Origin: Clostridiales bacterium
GTDB lineage: Bacteria > Bacillota > Clostridia > Oscillospirales > Oscillospiraceae
Assembly (NCBI GenBank): GCA_004557735.1
Contig: SFFV01000002.1
Location: 62,001-126,000 of the forward strand
Direction of reading: 5' to 3'
DNA: 64,000 nt
Shown: in pieces, positions 8,553 through 16,108 of the stretch
Position numbering within the stretch: position 1 is the first letter of the stretch
Layout of the letters: each line of letters opens with the position of its first letter
Made by a program: the position numbers and the translations under genes
The notes under the pieces: generated by a model
What the model saw: only the letters and a program-made list of their open reading frames with translations
What the model was told of the DNA's origin: nothing
Database searches by the model: none

Positions 8553-8641
8553 TGTACTGTAAAGGGCGGCACGGCGGCCGGACGCTGCTGTGCCGCCCTT
8601 TACAGTACATATGGGGAAGACCCGGAAATCGGGCCTTCCCC
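8553..8641 (-). promoter_or_regulatory. Two intercistronic hairpins between binding-protein and ATPase genes
   Basis: Hairpin one pairs 8553-8572 with 8590-8609 (20 bp, perfect; core AAAGGGCGGCAC / GTGCCGCCCTTT) around a 17-base loop. Hairpin two pairs GGGGAAG-CCCG with CGGG-CTTCCCC (8613-8641) around GAAAT. Neither is followed by a T run on the minus strand. They fit RNA processing or stabilising elements that leave the binding-protein mRNA in excess, as in other SBP-first ABC operons. Confidence 0.6.
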
Positions 8642-8662
8642 CAGAGCAGGATCGGATAAGAA

Positions 8663-9907
8663 TCAGGCGTCGAGATTGGTGATGCCGTCGATGTCGAGAT
8701 CGAAGTACGGAGCAGAGCGGTAGAAGGACTCGAGGAACACGCCGTCGGAAATAACCTCGGTCTCACCGACGTAATCGCCGAGATCATCCACGTCGGCAAG
8801 GTACGTCGTAAGGGTCTCACCGTTGACGGTAAAGGTGGCGGTGTCGAACACTTTGAGAGAACCATCCTCCAGGGACTTCATAACTTCGGCGATCTTGTCG
8901 GCGGTGCCGGCAGCGGCAGCGGCCTCGTTGACGTCGGTCAGAACGACGGAGCCGGTGGCAAGCGTGCCGGTCCAGTCGTAGCCGATGTCCTCACCGGCGG
9001 TGACGCAGTTGATGGCGTAGACGAAGAACGGAGTCCAGTCGATGCGGGAGGAAACAATGAAGGTGTTGGGGCAGGCGGCGACGGTGCTGCCGTTGTAGGA
9101 GACGTTGGGGACGCCGGCCGTCTCACAGGCCGTGGGAGCGCCCATGGAGTCGGCATGCTGGCTGATAAGAACGCAGCCGTTGTTGATGAGCTTGTTGGCA
9201 GCTTCCTTCTCCAGAGCCTCATCGTACCAGGAGCTGGTGAAGGTCACTTCCATCGTGACGCTGGGGCAAATGCTGCGGGCGCCAAGGAAGAAGGAGGTGT
9301 AGCCGGACTTGACTTCGGCATAGGGGTACGCGCCGACATAACCCATCTTGGCTTCTTCGGCGGTAATGTCGCCGTTTTCGATCATCTCATTGAGCTTGAG
9401 ACCGGCAGCAACACCAGCGAGGTAACGGCCTTCATAGATGGAGGCGAAAGCATTGTGGAAGTTGCTCAGACCTTCGGTGTGGGCCTTCACACCGGTGCAG
9501 GAAACAAACTGTACTTCAGGGAAATCCTTGGCGGCAGCGAGAGCGAAGGACTCGTGACCGAAGCTGTCGGTGATGACGAGATCGCAGCCGGCGTCAACCA
9601 GCTCGGCGGCGGCGTCATAGCAGGCCTGGGACTCGGCGATGTTCGTCTTCATCATGACCTGATCGTCGGAAAGGCCGAGTTCAGCGGCAGCGGCTTTCGC
9701 GGCGTTGATGAAGTTGAGGTCGTAGGTGGAGTTCTCATCGTGCAGGAAGATGAATCCAACCTTGATGTCTTTGGCAGCGGTAGCGGGGGTCTCGGTCTCG
9801 CCGGTGGTGGCGGGGTTCTCTTCCGCGGGCTTTTCCGCCGTGGCGCCGCAGGCGCACAGGCCGATGCACAGCGTCAGCGCGAGCAGGAGAGCGACAAGCT
9901 TTTTCAT
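8663..9907 (-). CDS. BMP-family purine nucleoside-binding lipoprotein (NupN-like)
   Basis: 414 residues. A lipoprotein signal peptide ends at Cys20 (LCIGLCAC), then a Glu/Thr/Pro-rich tether and a periplasmic-binding fold of the BMP/PnrA family: KVGFIFLHDENSTYDLNF, QVMMKTNIAESQACYDAA, ITDSFGHESFALAAAKDFPEV-type segments and YRSAPYFDLDID near the C-terminus. BMP proteins capture purine nucleosides at the membrane surface. It is the first gene of the importer operon and lies behind a guanine-class riboswitch. AGGAAAG lies just before the ATG. Confidence 0.92.
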   Translation of the reverse strand: MKKLVALLLALTLCIGLCACGATAEKPAEENPATTGETETPATAAKDIKVGFIFLHDENSTYDLNFINAAKAAAAELGLSDDQVMMKTNIAESQACYDAAAELVDAGCDLVITDSFGHESFALAAAKDFPEVQFVSCTGVKAHTEGLSNFHNAFASIYEGRYLAGVAAGLKLNEMIENGDITAEEAKMGYVGAYPYAEVKSGYTSFFLGARSICPSVTMEVTFTSSWYDEALEKEAANKLINNGCVLISQHADSMGAPTACETAGVPNVSYNGSTVAACPNTFIVSSRIDWTPFFVYAINCVTAGEDIGYDWTGTLATGSVVLTDVNEAAAAAGTADKIAEVMKSLEDGSLKVFDTATFTVNGETLTTYLADVDDLGDYVGETEVISDGVFLESFYRSAPYFDLDIDGITNLDA

Positions 9908-9975
9908 GTTTTCTTTCCTCCAGTAAGTTTTTTGGTTTTTTACTGTTTATTTCTGCCGGCAAGCCGGAAGAACGC

Positions 9976-10046
9976 AAAAGAATAGCGGGGACCGGTCAAC
10001 GGTCTCCGCAAACGAACGACAAACAAAGCAGAAGAAAACTGCTTTG
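9976..10046 (-). promoter_or_regulatory. Probable expression platform of the purine riboswitch
   Basis: Downstream of the aptamer on the minus strand are two hairpins: CAAAGCAG / CTGCTTTG (10024-10046) followed by TTTGTTTG, and GCGGAGACCG / CGGTCCCCGC (9985-10009, one mismatch) followed by TATTCTTTT. Either could serve as a ligand-controlled terminator before the binding-protein gene. Which one pairs alternatively with the aptamer was not resolved. Confidence 0.5.
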
Positions 10047-10052
10047 CTTTTC

Positions 10053-10121
10053 GTCGATAGTCCGGTCATTTACGGCGACCGGGTAGAGACTTCAAAACCG
10101 TATCATTTGATTTATATCGAC
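10053..10121 (-). ncRNA. Purine riboswitch aptamer, guanine/xanthine-class
   Basis: On the minus strand the three-way junction is complete. P1 is GTCGATA / TATCGAC (10115-10121 with 10053-10059). P2 is TCAAA / TTTGA with loop TGATACGG. J2/3 contains the invariant TCTACC, P3 is CGGTC / GACCG with loop GCCGTAAAT, and J3/1 reads ACTAT. The specificity base in J3/1 is C, which in the characterised family means guanine or hypoxanthine/xanthine, not adenine (U). It precedes the BMP nucleoside transporter, so excess guanine should turn off import. Confidence 0.9.
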
Positions 10122-10159
10122 AGATATGAAATTTTTCTATATCAATAAGAAAAGCGCCG

Positions 10160-10732
10160 TCAGCAGAACGCGATGCCGTTTTCCACACTCATGGATTTAA
10201 CACGGGCAAGAGATTCCACGCGGATGCCCTTGCTGCGGAGCATGTCGCCGCCGGGCTGGAACGCCTTTTCAATGCAGATGCCGCAGCCGACAAGCGTTGC
10301 CCCGGACTGCTCCACAAGCTCGATGAGGCCGGTGAGCGCCGCGCCGTTTGCAAGAAAGTCGTCAATGACAAGCACGCGGTCGTTCGGGCCGAGAAAATCT
10401 TTTGAAACGATAATATCGTAAACTCTCCGGTGGGTGTAGGAATGAACCTTCGATGTCCACACATCCCCGGCAATGTTCAGCGTTTTGTTCTTCTTTGCAA
10501 AAACAAGCGGGCACCCGAAGGTTTGAGCGGTTATACACGCAATACCAATCCCGGATGCCTCGATCGTAAGTATCTTGTTGACACCGCAGTCATGGTACAG
10601 ACGCTCAAACTCTTTGGCAAGTTCGGAGAAGAACACAACGTCCATCTGATGGTTCAGAAAACTGTCCACCTTCAAAACGTCGCCATCGCGCACAACACCA
10701 TCGCGGCGGATTCTTTCTTCGAGGAGCTGCAT
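10160..10732 (-). CDS. xpt: Xanthine phosphoribosyltransferase
   Basis: 190 residues from the ATG at 10732, which has GGGGGTGAT upstream and matches the family N-terminus (MQLLEERIRRDG). It contains VLKVDSFLNHQ, the PRPP-binding loop VLVIDDFLANG and EKAFQPGG, all diagnostic of Xpt. The enzyme converts xanthine and PRPP to XMP in purine salvage. The gene lies directly upstream of the riboswitch-controlled nucleoside importer, same strand, so the two are functionally linked; its own leader shows no riboswitch. Confidence 0.95.
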   Translation of the reverse strand: MQLLEERIRRDGVVRDGDVLKVDSFLNHQMDVVFFSELAKEFERLYHDCGVNKILTIEASGIGIACITAQTFGCPLVFAKKNKTLNIAGDVWTSKVHSYTHRRVYDIIVSKDFLGPNDRVLVIDDFLANGAALTGLIELVEQSGATLVGCGICIEKAFQPGGDMLRSKGIRVESLARVKSMSVENGIAFC

Positions 10733-10763
10733 CTGTATCACCCCCACGGCTTAACTTGTTTTC

Positions 10764-10792
10764 ATATTATCGAATTTGGATAACTTTCGCAA
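10764..10792 (-). promoter_or_regulatory. Sigma-A-type promoter for xpt
   Basis: Minus strand TTGCGA (10787-10792), 17-base spacer, TAATAT (10764-10769), about 30 bases before the xpt start. Confidence 0.6.
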
Positions 10793-10846
10793 TGCATATA
10801 TCTTGTGAAAATCAGAGAAATATAAATCGATATTTTGTGCATAACA

Positions 10847-10883
10847 GAAAACACCGCCGAATGGGACCATTCCATCCGACGGT
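10847..10883 (-). terminator. Terminator of the CofE-like gene
   Basis: On the minus strand ACCGTCGGATGG pairs with CCATTCGGCGGT (12 bp with wobble pairs), 7-base loop, then GTTTTCT. It lies 14 bases beyond the stop of the 10898-12091 gene. Confidence 0.65.
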
Positions 10884-10897
10884 ATTTTGTCGTTTAT

Positions 10898-12091
10898 TTA
10901 TTTTTCTTCGGCATAGGTGTCGAAGTAACCCTGAATAAAGACGACCGGCGTGCCCTTGTCGCCGCTGCCGCTTGTAAGATCGCAGAGGGAGCCGATAAGA
11001 TCGGTGAGCTGGCGGGGCGTAGTACCCTGGCTCGCCATATTGCCTTTGAGATCGGCGTCCTTGTGGCGGATGGAGTTTTCCACAGCCGAACGAAGCTCCG
11101 CGCCGCTGAGTCCGGCAAAATCGTTGTCGGCGAGATACTTGATCTTCAGCTCGTTCGGCTTTCCGATGAGGCCCTCGGTGCAGGCAGGGGAGACCACAGG
11201 ATCGGCAAGCTCCCAGATCTTTCCGACGGGATCCTTGAAGGCGCCGTCGCCGTAGATCATACACTCGATATTCCTGCCGGTCGCCTCGCGCATGGCGGCG
11301 GCAAGCGCGTCAACAAACTCCCGGCCGTTGCGCGGAAAGAGCTTTACCTTATCCTCGGAGGACTTGTTGGAGCCGAGCAGACCGTATTTCTCGTTATAAC
11401 CGCTGCCGTTGACGCTCGCGGTGAGAAGATCGTCCAGCGCGAGAACCTTTTCCGCGCCTGCCTTTGCAAGACGCCGCTTCGTGCGGAAACGGGTGTGGAT
11501 GTCGCAGCAGAGAACGTTCTTCGCTCGTGTGAGGACGGCCTCCGCCTGATTGGCAAAGAGAATTTCCGCCTCGCAGCCGCATTCCTCGATGAGCTTTTTA
11601 TAGTAGTCCACATAGTCCACGCCGGTGAACGGATGAAGCGCATAGCCGAACGCCTTGCGGTATTCCTCCTCGGTCAGCACATCGCTGTACGGATTGATGC
11701 CGGAATCCTCCAGAAGCTCCTCGTCAAAGAGGTGGTTTCCGACCTCGTCCGAGGGATAGCTGAGCATGAGCGTGATCTTCTTCATGCCGGAAGCGATGCC
11801 GCGCAGCACGATGGCAAAACGGTTGCGGGAGAGAATCGGGAAAATGACGCCGATATGGTCACAGCCGAACTTCGCTTTCACATCCTCAGCGATGTTCTGC
11901 ACCGTCGCATAGTTTCCGGCGGCACGCGCAACGACGGACTCCGTCACGGCGACTATGTCGCGGTCATGGAAGGTGAAATGCTCCGTCTCAGAAGCGGCAA
12001 GAACGCTGTCGCGCACCAGCGAAACAAGATCGTCTCCCTCGCGGACGATGGGGGTACGGATGCCGCGAACAACAGCACCAACAGTTCTCAT
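10898..12091 (-). CDS. CofE-like protein (coenzyme F420-0:L-glutamate ligase domain)
   Basis: 397 residues from the ATG at 12091, which has GGAGGT upstream. The N-terminal part resembles the F420-0:gamma-glutamyl ligase fold (DRDIVAVTESVVARAAGNY, then DHIGVIFPILSRNRF). In archaea and actinobacteria CofE adds glutamate to F420-0, but no other F420 gene is seen here and most Clostridia lack F420. The real substrate is therefore unknown; a peptide-like ligase role on another acceptor is possible. It stands alone with its own promoter and terminator. Confidence 0.6.
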   Translation of the reverse strand: MRTVGAVVRGIRTPIVREGDDLVSLVRDSVLAASETEHFTFHDRDIVAVTESVVARAAGNYATVQNIAEDVKAKFGCDHIGVIFPILSRNRFAIVLRGIASGMKKITLMLSYPSDEVGNHLFDEELLEDSGINPYSDVLTEEEYRKAFGYALHPFTGVDYVDYYKKLIEECGCEAEILFANQAEAVLTRAKNVLCCDIHTRFRTKRRLAKAGAEKVLALDDLLTASVNGSGYNEKYGLLGSNKSSEDKVKLFPRNGREFVDALAAAMREATGRNIECMIYGDGAFKDPVGKIWELADPVVSPACTEGLIGKPNELKIKYLADNDFAGLSGAELRSAVENSIRHKDADLKGNMASQGTTPRQLTDLIGSLCDLTSGSGDKGTPVVFIQGYFDTYAEEK

Positions 12092-12128
12092 AGTGAAATA
12101 ACCTCCAAAGTATTGGATTTCCGCCGAT

Positions 12129-12157
12129 ATTATGCTACAATACAGTTTATCTGTAAA
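12129..12157 (-). promoter_or_regulatory. Promoter of the CofE-like gene
   Basis: Minus strand TTTACA (12152-12157), 17-base spacer, CATAAT (12129-12134), about 37 bases before the start codon. Confidence 0.6.
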
Positions 12158-12228
12158 GTAAAAAATCTTCTTTTTTGCATTTTCTCCGTTTGCATCCGTC
12201 AAAAACAGCACTTTTTTCAGGAGTTATT

Positions 12229-14028
12229 ATGAGAGATCTCAAAAAAATTCTTATCATTTGCACGTTTTTTTTCGTAACGTCAATTCTGGCTGGCTGCTCT
12301 TTCTCCCGGGAGCCGGAGGTTTCCGCAACCGAAGCACCGACCGCGACGCCCTCTCCGACGGCGACGCCCGCGCCGATCTCCTTCGAGTCCGCGGCGGAAG
12401 CAAACCGGGCGGAGCTGCGAACGTTCTCGGACTACGACGGCGTCTTTTCCGCCATACAGGAAGAAGCAAGTCCGGCGGAAACGCCCGAAGCGTCCTCCGC
12501 GACGCGCTGCGCCGCGTCGTTTCGCGATCTCACGGAGAGCGACATTCTCCGTGTGGACGGCGAGTACATCTATGCGCTTTCGGATAAGGATCTTACGATC
12601 TTCCGTCTGAGCGGCGAAGCGGGGGAGCTTATTTCCGCAACGCCCGTCGGGACCGCATGGAGCAGCTCCGGGGACGATTCCGGAACCTTTACCGGCAGCG
12701 AACGCACACCGCTCGCCCTGTTCCTTCGCGGCTCGCGCCTTGCCGTTCTTCTGGATGTGTACGGCTATGAGAGCACCGGGAGCGAAATCCGGTATTCGGA
12801 ATATGTCGGCGTCGATTTCTATGATGTTTCGGATCCGTATGCGCCCATACTGCTTTCGAGCACCGGTCAGGGCGGCGTGTACTCCGATGCCTGGATGAGC
12901 GGCAACGCGCTCTGTGTCGCGACGGTTTTTTCCGTGGTGGATGCAGCCGACGCCGCGGATACGGACCGCTTTGTCCCGCGCGTACATACCGCTGCGGACA
13001 GCCGCCCGCTCGACGCCGGGAGTCTGTATGCCCTTCCGAGCGGCGGCGAGGGCTGCATGGTGCTCGGCGCCTATTCGATGGATGAGGCGGTACAGAAAAA
13101 CGCCGTCGCCATCTATGGCGCAGAGGCGAACAAGCTGTATGCTTTGCCCGGCTGCCTGTTTTTGACGGATACGCGCGCCGTTTCCGCGGAGTCCCGCCGA
13201 ATGAGCGACGATACGGGCAGCTATACGGAGTACGCCGAGCTTCTCTGTACCGACCTGTTCCGCTTTGATTACGATGCTTCCGGTATCCGGCCGGCGGCGT
13301 CTGGCATCGTGAGCGGCGTATTGCCGGAAGGGAGCGCCATCGCGCCGTTCAGCTCCGGGTATGTCTGCATTTCCGAAATGCGCGGCTCTTATCTTCATAT
13401 GTACGAGGGAAAGGGCGGCCCTGTTCCGGCGGCGGAACGTTCCGGCGGCGTGGTGTATACGCTTGACCCCTCTCTTACCGTCACGGCAGCGCTCTCGGAG
13501 CTTCCGGACGGCGGCAGCATCGTCTGGGCAGGCTTTATGCCGGAGGATGTGCTGCTCTCCGGCGAGAACAGCTCCTGCATCGCCGATCTCTCCGTCCCCG
13601 GCACAATCACCGCCGCGTCCGGCGGCGATGCAATCCTGGCGGATGTGCTGCTTCCATGGAAAGACGGCGGCTTTGCCTGTTTCCGGCACGAGAGCGCGGG
13701 GCAGATGACGCTTGCGCTCTATGATTCCTCGCGGAAAAAGACGTCGGAGCGCACGTTTGGAAGCGACTACAGCAGCACGCTCGAAAGCCTGCAGAGTTAT
13801 ATCGTCCTGCCGGAGAAAAATCTTCTCGGCTTTGCCGCCGATGACAGCTACTGTCTGTATGCGGAGAACAACGGGGAGATCGTATTCTGCACGAGCGTCT
13901 TTCTGACCGACTGGGCTTGGAACGCCCGCGCTTTTGAACAAAACGGTTATCTCTGCATCGCCGACCGGCGGGAGGTGACGGTCTATCTGCCGGACACGCT
14001 CGAAATCGCCGCATCTTTTCTGTTTTGA
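12229..14028 (+). CDS. Secreted beta-propeller-domain lipoprotein
   Basis: 599 residues from the ATG at 12229 (CAGGAG upstream). A lipoprotein signal ends SILAGC with Cys23, followed by a Thr/Pro/Ala-rich tether (TEAPTATPSPTATPAP) and then a large beta-rich domain with repeated blades, for example DLTESDILRVDGEYIYALS, GVDFYDVSDPYAPILLSS and a closing VYLPDTLEIAASFLF. This is the pattern of the secreted beta-propeller family (PF09826-like) common in Clostridia and archaea. It is anchored on the outer face of the membrane; function is unknown. It is transcribed away from the CofE-like gene and ends at a terminator before spoIIAA. Confidence 0.75.
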   Translation: MRDLKKILIICTFFFVTSILAGCSFSREPEVSATEAPTATPSPTATPAPISFESAAEANRAELRTFSDYDGVFSAIQEEASPAETPEASSATRCAASFRDLTESDILRVDGEYIYALSDKDLTIFRLSGEAGELISATPVGTAWSSSGDDSGTFTGSERTPLALFLRGSRLAVLLDVYGYESTGSEIRYSEYVGVDFYDVSDPYAPILLSSTGQGGVYSDAWMSGNALCVATVFSVVDAADAADTDRFVPRVHTAADSRPLDAGSLYALPSGGEGCMVLGAYSMDEAVQKNAVAIYGAEANKLYALPGCLFLTDTRAVSAESRRMSDDTGSYTEYAELLCTDLFRFDYDASGIRPAASGIVSGVLPEGSAIAPFSSGYVCISEMRGSYLHMYEGKGGPVPAAERSGGVVYTLDPSLTVTAALSELPDGGSIVWAGFMPEDVLLSGENSSCIADLSVPGTITAASGGDAILADVLLPWKDGGFACFRHESAGQMTLALYDSSRKKTSERTFGSDYSSTLESLQSYIVLPEKNLLGFAADDSYCLYAENNGEIVFCTSVFLTDWAWNARAFEQNGYLCIADRREVTVYLPDTLEIAASFLF

Positions 14029-14071
14029 CCGCCGCTCTTCGGCAGAATTCTCATTATAAGCCCGGTAAAAT

Positions 14072-14101
14072 AGCGCTGTGGACAACCACAGCGCTTTTTT
14101 T
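14072..14101 (+). terminator. Terminator hairpin immediately upstream of spoIIAA
   Basis: AGCGCTGTGG / CCACAGCGCT, a perfect 10-bp stem with loop ACAA and seven T. It ends two bases before the GGGAGG ribosome site of spoIIAA, leaving no space for a promoter after it. Confidence 0.85.
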
Positions 14102-14117
14102 AGGGAGGAATACGGTC

Positions 14118-14447
14118 ATGCAATTGGAAAGCGCCTGTTCCGACGGCTGCCTTTGCATCCGATATACCGGCGATCTCGATCATCACGCGGCGCGCGCGGC
14201 GTTTCGCGAAACGGAAGCGTTTATCGACCGTTTTCTGCCGCGGCAGTGCATTCTCGATTTCTCCGGCGTTTCGTTTATGGACAGCTCCGGTATCGCCGTC
14301 GTGCTCCGTGTAAAGAAACGAATGGACGAGACGGACGGGGACGTTTTTCTGCTTAATCCGGCGCCGCAGTGCGCAAGGGTTCTTCGCACATCCGGGATCG
14401 AACGGTTTGTTGCAATCAAATTTACGGAGGGAAAAGCCGCAAGATGA
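14118..14447 (+). CDS. spoIIAA: Anti-sigma-F factor antagonist SpoIIAA
   Basis: 109 residues, STAS fold. The phosphorylatable serine is in the conserved motif LDFSGVSFMDSSGIAVVLR (the DSSG serine pair). In its unphosphorylated form SpoIIAA binds SpoIIAB and frees sigma-F in the forespore. The ATG at 14118 has GGGAGG upstream and gives the normal length. Its stop overlaps the spoIIAB start by 4 bases. Confidence 0.93.
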   Translation: MQLESACSDGCLCIRYTGDLDHHAARAAFRETEAFIDRFLPRQCILDFSGVSFMDSSGIAVVLRVKKRMDETDGDVFLLNPAPQCARVLRTSGIERFVAIKFTEGKAAR

Positions 14448-14884
14448 AATACGAAAACTACATAAAGCTGGAATTCCCCAGCAAAAGCTGCAACGAGGCG
14501 CTCGCGCGTTCGGTAGCGGGAGTGTTCGCTTCGCAGATGGATCCGACAATGGAGGAACTCGGCGACATCAAAACGGCGGTCAGTGAGGCTGTGACGAACT
14601 GCATCGTTCACGCTTACCCGGACTGCATCGGCAAGATCCTCATGCGCTGCCGGATTCTCGAAGAAAACCGGCTGGAGATCGTCATCCGCGACTGGGGCTG
14701 CGGCATTGAGGACGTCGCAAAGGCGAGAAAGCCGCTATACACAACTGGCGGCGAGGAGCGCAGCGGCATGGGCTTCACGATCATGGAGAGCTTTATGGAT
14801 AAGCTCACCGTCCGCTCCACGCCGGGCGAGGGTACAAGCGTTGTTATGCTCCGTACGCTCCCGCGCCGCGTCCGGGATCGCTGA
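14444..14884 (+). CDS. spoIIAB: Anti-sigma-F factor SpoIIAB (serine kinase)
   Basis: 146 residues, GHKL ATPase fold. N-box residues are in DIKTAVSEAVTNCIVHAY, the G1 box in IRDWGCGIEDV and the G2 box in EERSGMGFTIMESFMD. SpoIIAB binds and inhibits sigma-F and phosphorylates SpoIIAA. The ATG at 14444 overlaps the spoIIAA stop, GGAGGG lies upstream, and the stop overlaps the sigF start (TGATG), so the three genes are translationally coupled. Confidence 0.95.
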   Translation: MKYENYIKLEFPSKSCNEALARSVAGVFASQMDPTMEELGDIKTAVSEAVTNCIVHAYPDCIGKILMRCRILEENRLEIVIRDWGCGIEDVAKARKPLYTTGGEERSGMGFTIMESFMDKLTVRSTPGEGTSVVMLRTLPRRVRDR

Positions 14885-15588
14885 TGGAAAGCCGCGCGCA
14901 GCTTCTCTCCCGCGCGCACTCCGGCGACCGCGACGCCGTACAGCAGATGATCGAAGAAAACGCCGGCCTTATCTGGAGCGTCGCCCGCCGGTATTTTGGC
15001 CGCGGGGTGGACGCGGACGATCTCTATCAGCTCGGTTGTCTCGGCTTTCTCAAGGCGATCGAGGGCTTTGACGAACGGTTTGGCACGCAGTTTTCTACGT
15101 ATGCCGTGCCCAAAATTGCCGGAGAGATCCGGCGGTTTCTGCGCGATGACGGCGCGATAAAGGTCAGCCGGGGGCTGAAAGAGCGCGCGCAGCAGATCCA
15201 TGCAGCACGCCGCCGTCTGGAGCAGACACTCGGCAGGGAGCCGGCTCTCTCCGAAATCGCCGCGGAATGCGGCGTCAGCGTGGAGGAGATCGCCGAGGCG
15301 GAGACCGCGGCAGCTCCGGCGGAGAGTTTACAGCGCGAGAACGGAGACGAAGGCTTCACGCTTGAACATGTCCTCGGCGACTACGGGCAAGAGGATCGCG
15401 TGCTGGAGAGCGTCGCGCTTCGCACCGCCATTGAGCGTCTGCCGGAAAAGGAGCAGCAGGTGATCAATCTCCGGTTCTTCCACGGCCTGACGCAAAGCGA
15501 CTGCGCGCGGATCCTCTCCGTATCCCAGGTACAGGTATCGCGTCTGGAGCGCCGGGCCATGGAAAACCTCCGCGCCATCATGCTGTGA
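14884..15588 (+). CDS. sigF: RNA polymerase sporulation sigma factor SigF
   Basis: 234 residues with region 2 (VARRYFGRGVDADDLYQLG), region 3 (RGLKERAQQI..) and region 4 helix-turn-helix (GLTQSDCARILSVSQVQVS). Sequence alone could be SigF or SigG, but its position directly after spoIIAA-spoIIAB identifies SigF, the first forespore-specific factor. It starts at the ATG overlapping the spoIIAB stop. Its last 11 bases overlap the 3' end of the convergent spoIVFB gene. Confidence 0.93.
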   Translation: MESRAQLLSRAHSGDRDAVQQMIEENAGLIWSVARRYFGRGVDADDLYQLGCLGFLKAIEGFDERFGTQFSTYAVPKIAGEIRRFLRDDGAIKVSRGLKERAQQIHAARRRLEQTLGREPALSEIAAECGVSVEEIAEAETAAAPAESLQRENGDEGFTLEHVLGDYGQEDRVLESVALRTAIERLPEKEQQVINLRFFHGLTQSDCARILSVSQVQVSRLERRAMENLRAIML

Positions 15589-16108
15589 GCTGCGCAGCGA
15601 GGATGCATGCCGCCGGAAGTGCGAACCCCCAGCGGCGTGTGAGCGCCGCCGACGCAAGGCATATCACCCCGGTACACACCGTAACGATTTGAACGGCTCT
15701 GCGATTCCTGCAAAGCGCATAGAGGATCCGTCCGCCGTCGAGCGGCTGCGCCGGAAGCAGATTGCACACGGAAAAGTACAGAGAAATATCCCGGCACCGC
15801 TCCCACCATTCGCCGGGGATCCGCGAGCAGAGCGTCGCCCACAGCAGACCGCATACCGGCCCTGCCGCCGCGCACACCGCCTCCGAAAGCGGAGACGAAA
15901 ACGGCGTTGTATCAAGACACAGCCCGCTCAGGCTGATCCGGAGAGAAAGGATCCGGCCACCGTACATCCGTGCGGAAATACAGTGGCCGATCTCATGAAA
16001 GAACACGGCGGGCAAGACCGCAGAGAAAACGCCGGAATCATCCAGATAGAAAAGCGTCGGGAATACGACAGCCGCTCCGGCGGTGATCTCTACCCGGCAG
16101 CGCCTCAA
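15578..16108 (-). CDS. spoIVFB: Site-2-type M50 metalloprotease, SpoIVFB-like
   Basis: 176 residues, polytopic. The zinc motif HEIGH (residues 38-42) lies in a hydrophobic helix and the third ligand Asp is in LLPAQPLDGGRIL (Asp124), the variant of NPDG found in this family. SpoIVFB cleaves pro-sigma-K in the outer forespore membrane. It lacks the C-terminal CBS domain of Bacillus SpoIVFB, as do many clostridial versions. It overlaps the upstream M23 gene by 4 bases, which resembles a spoIVFA-spoIVFB pair. Confidence 0.8.
   Translation of the reverse strand: MRRCRVEITAGAAVVFPTLFYLDDSGVFSAVLPAVFFHEIGHCISARMYGGRILSLRISLSGLCLDTTPFSSPLSEAVCAAAGPVCGLLWATLCSRIPGEWWERCRDISLYFSVCNLLPAQPLDGGRILYALCRNRRAVQIVTVCTGVICLASAALTRRWGFALPAACILAAQLTA

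Noticed and set aside
8553..8641. Terminator after the BMP lipoprotein gene
   Set aside because: Both hairpins lack a T run on the minus strand; the operon most likely continues.
10733..10860. Purine riboswitch before xpt
   Set aside because: The invariant TCTACC and CCGTAAA loops are not there; only the aptamer downstream of xpt is complete.
14884..15588. SigG instead of SigF
   Set aside because: The two are close in sequence, but the gene is coupled to spoIIAA-spoIIAB, which defines sigF.
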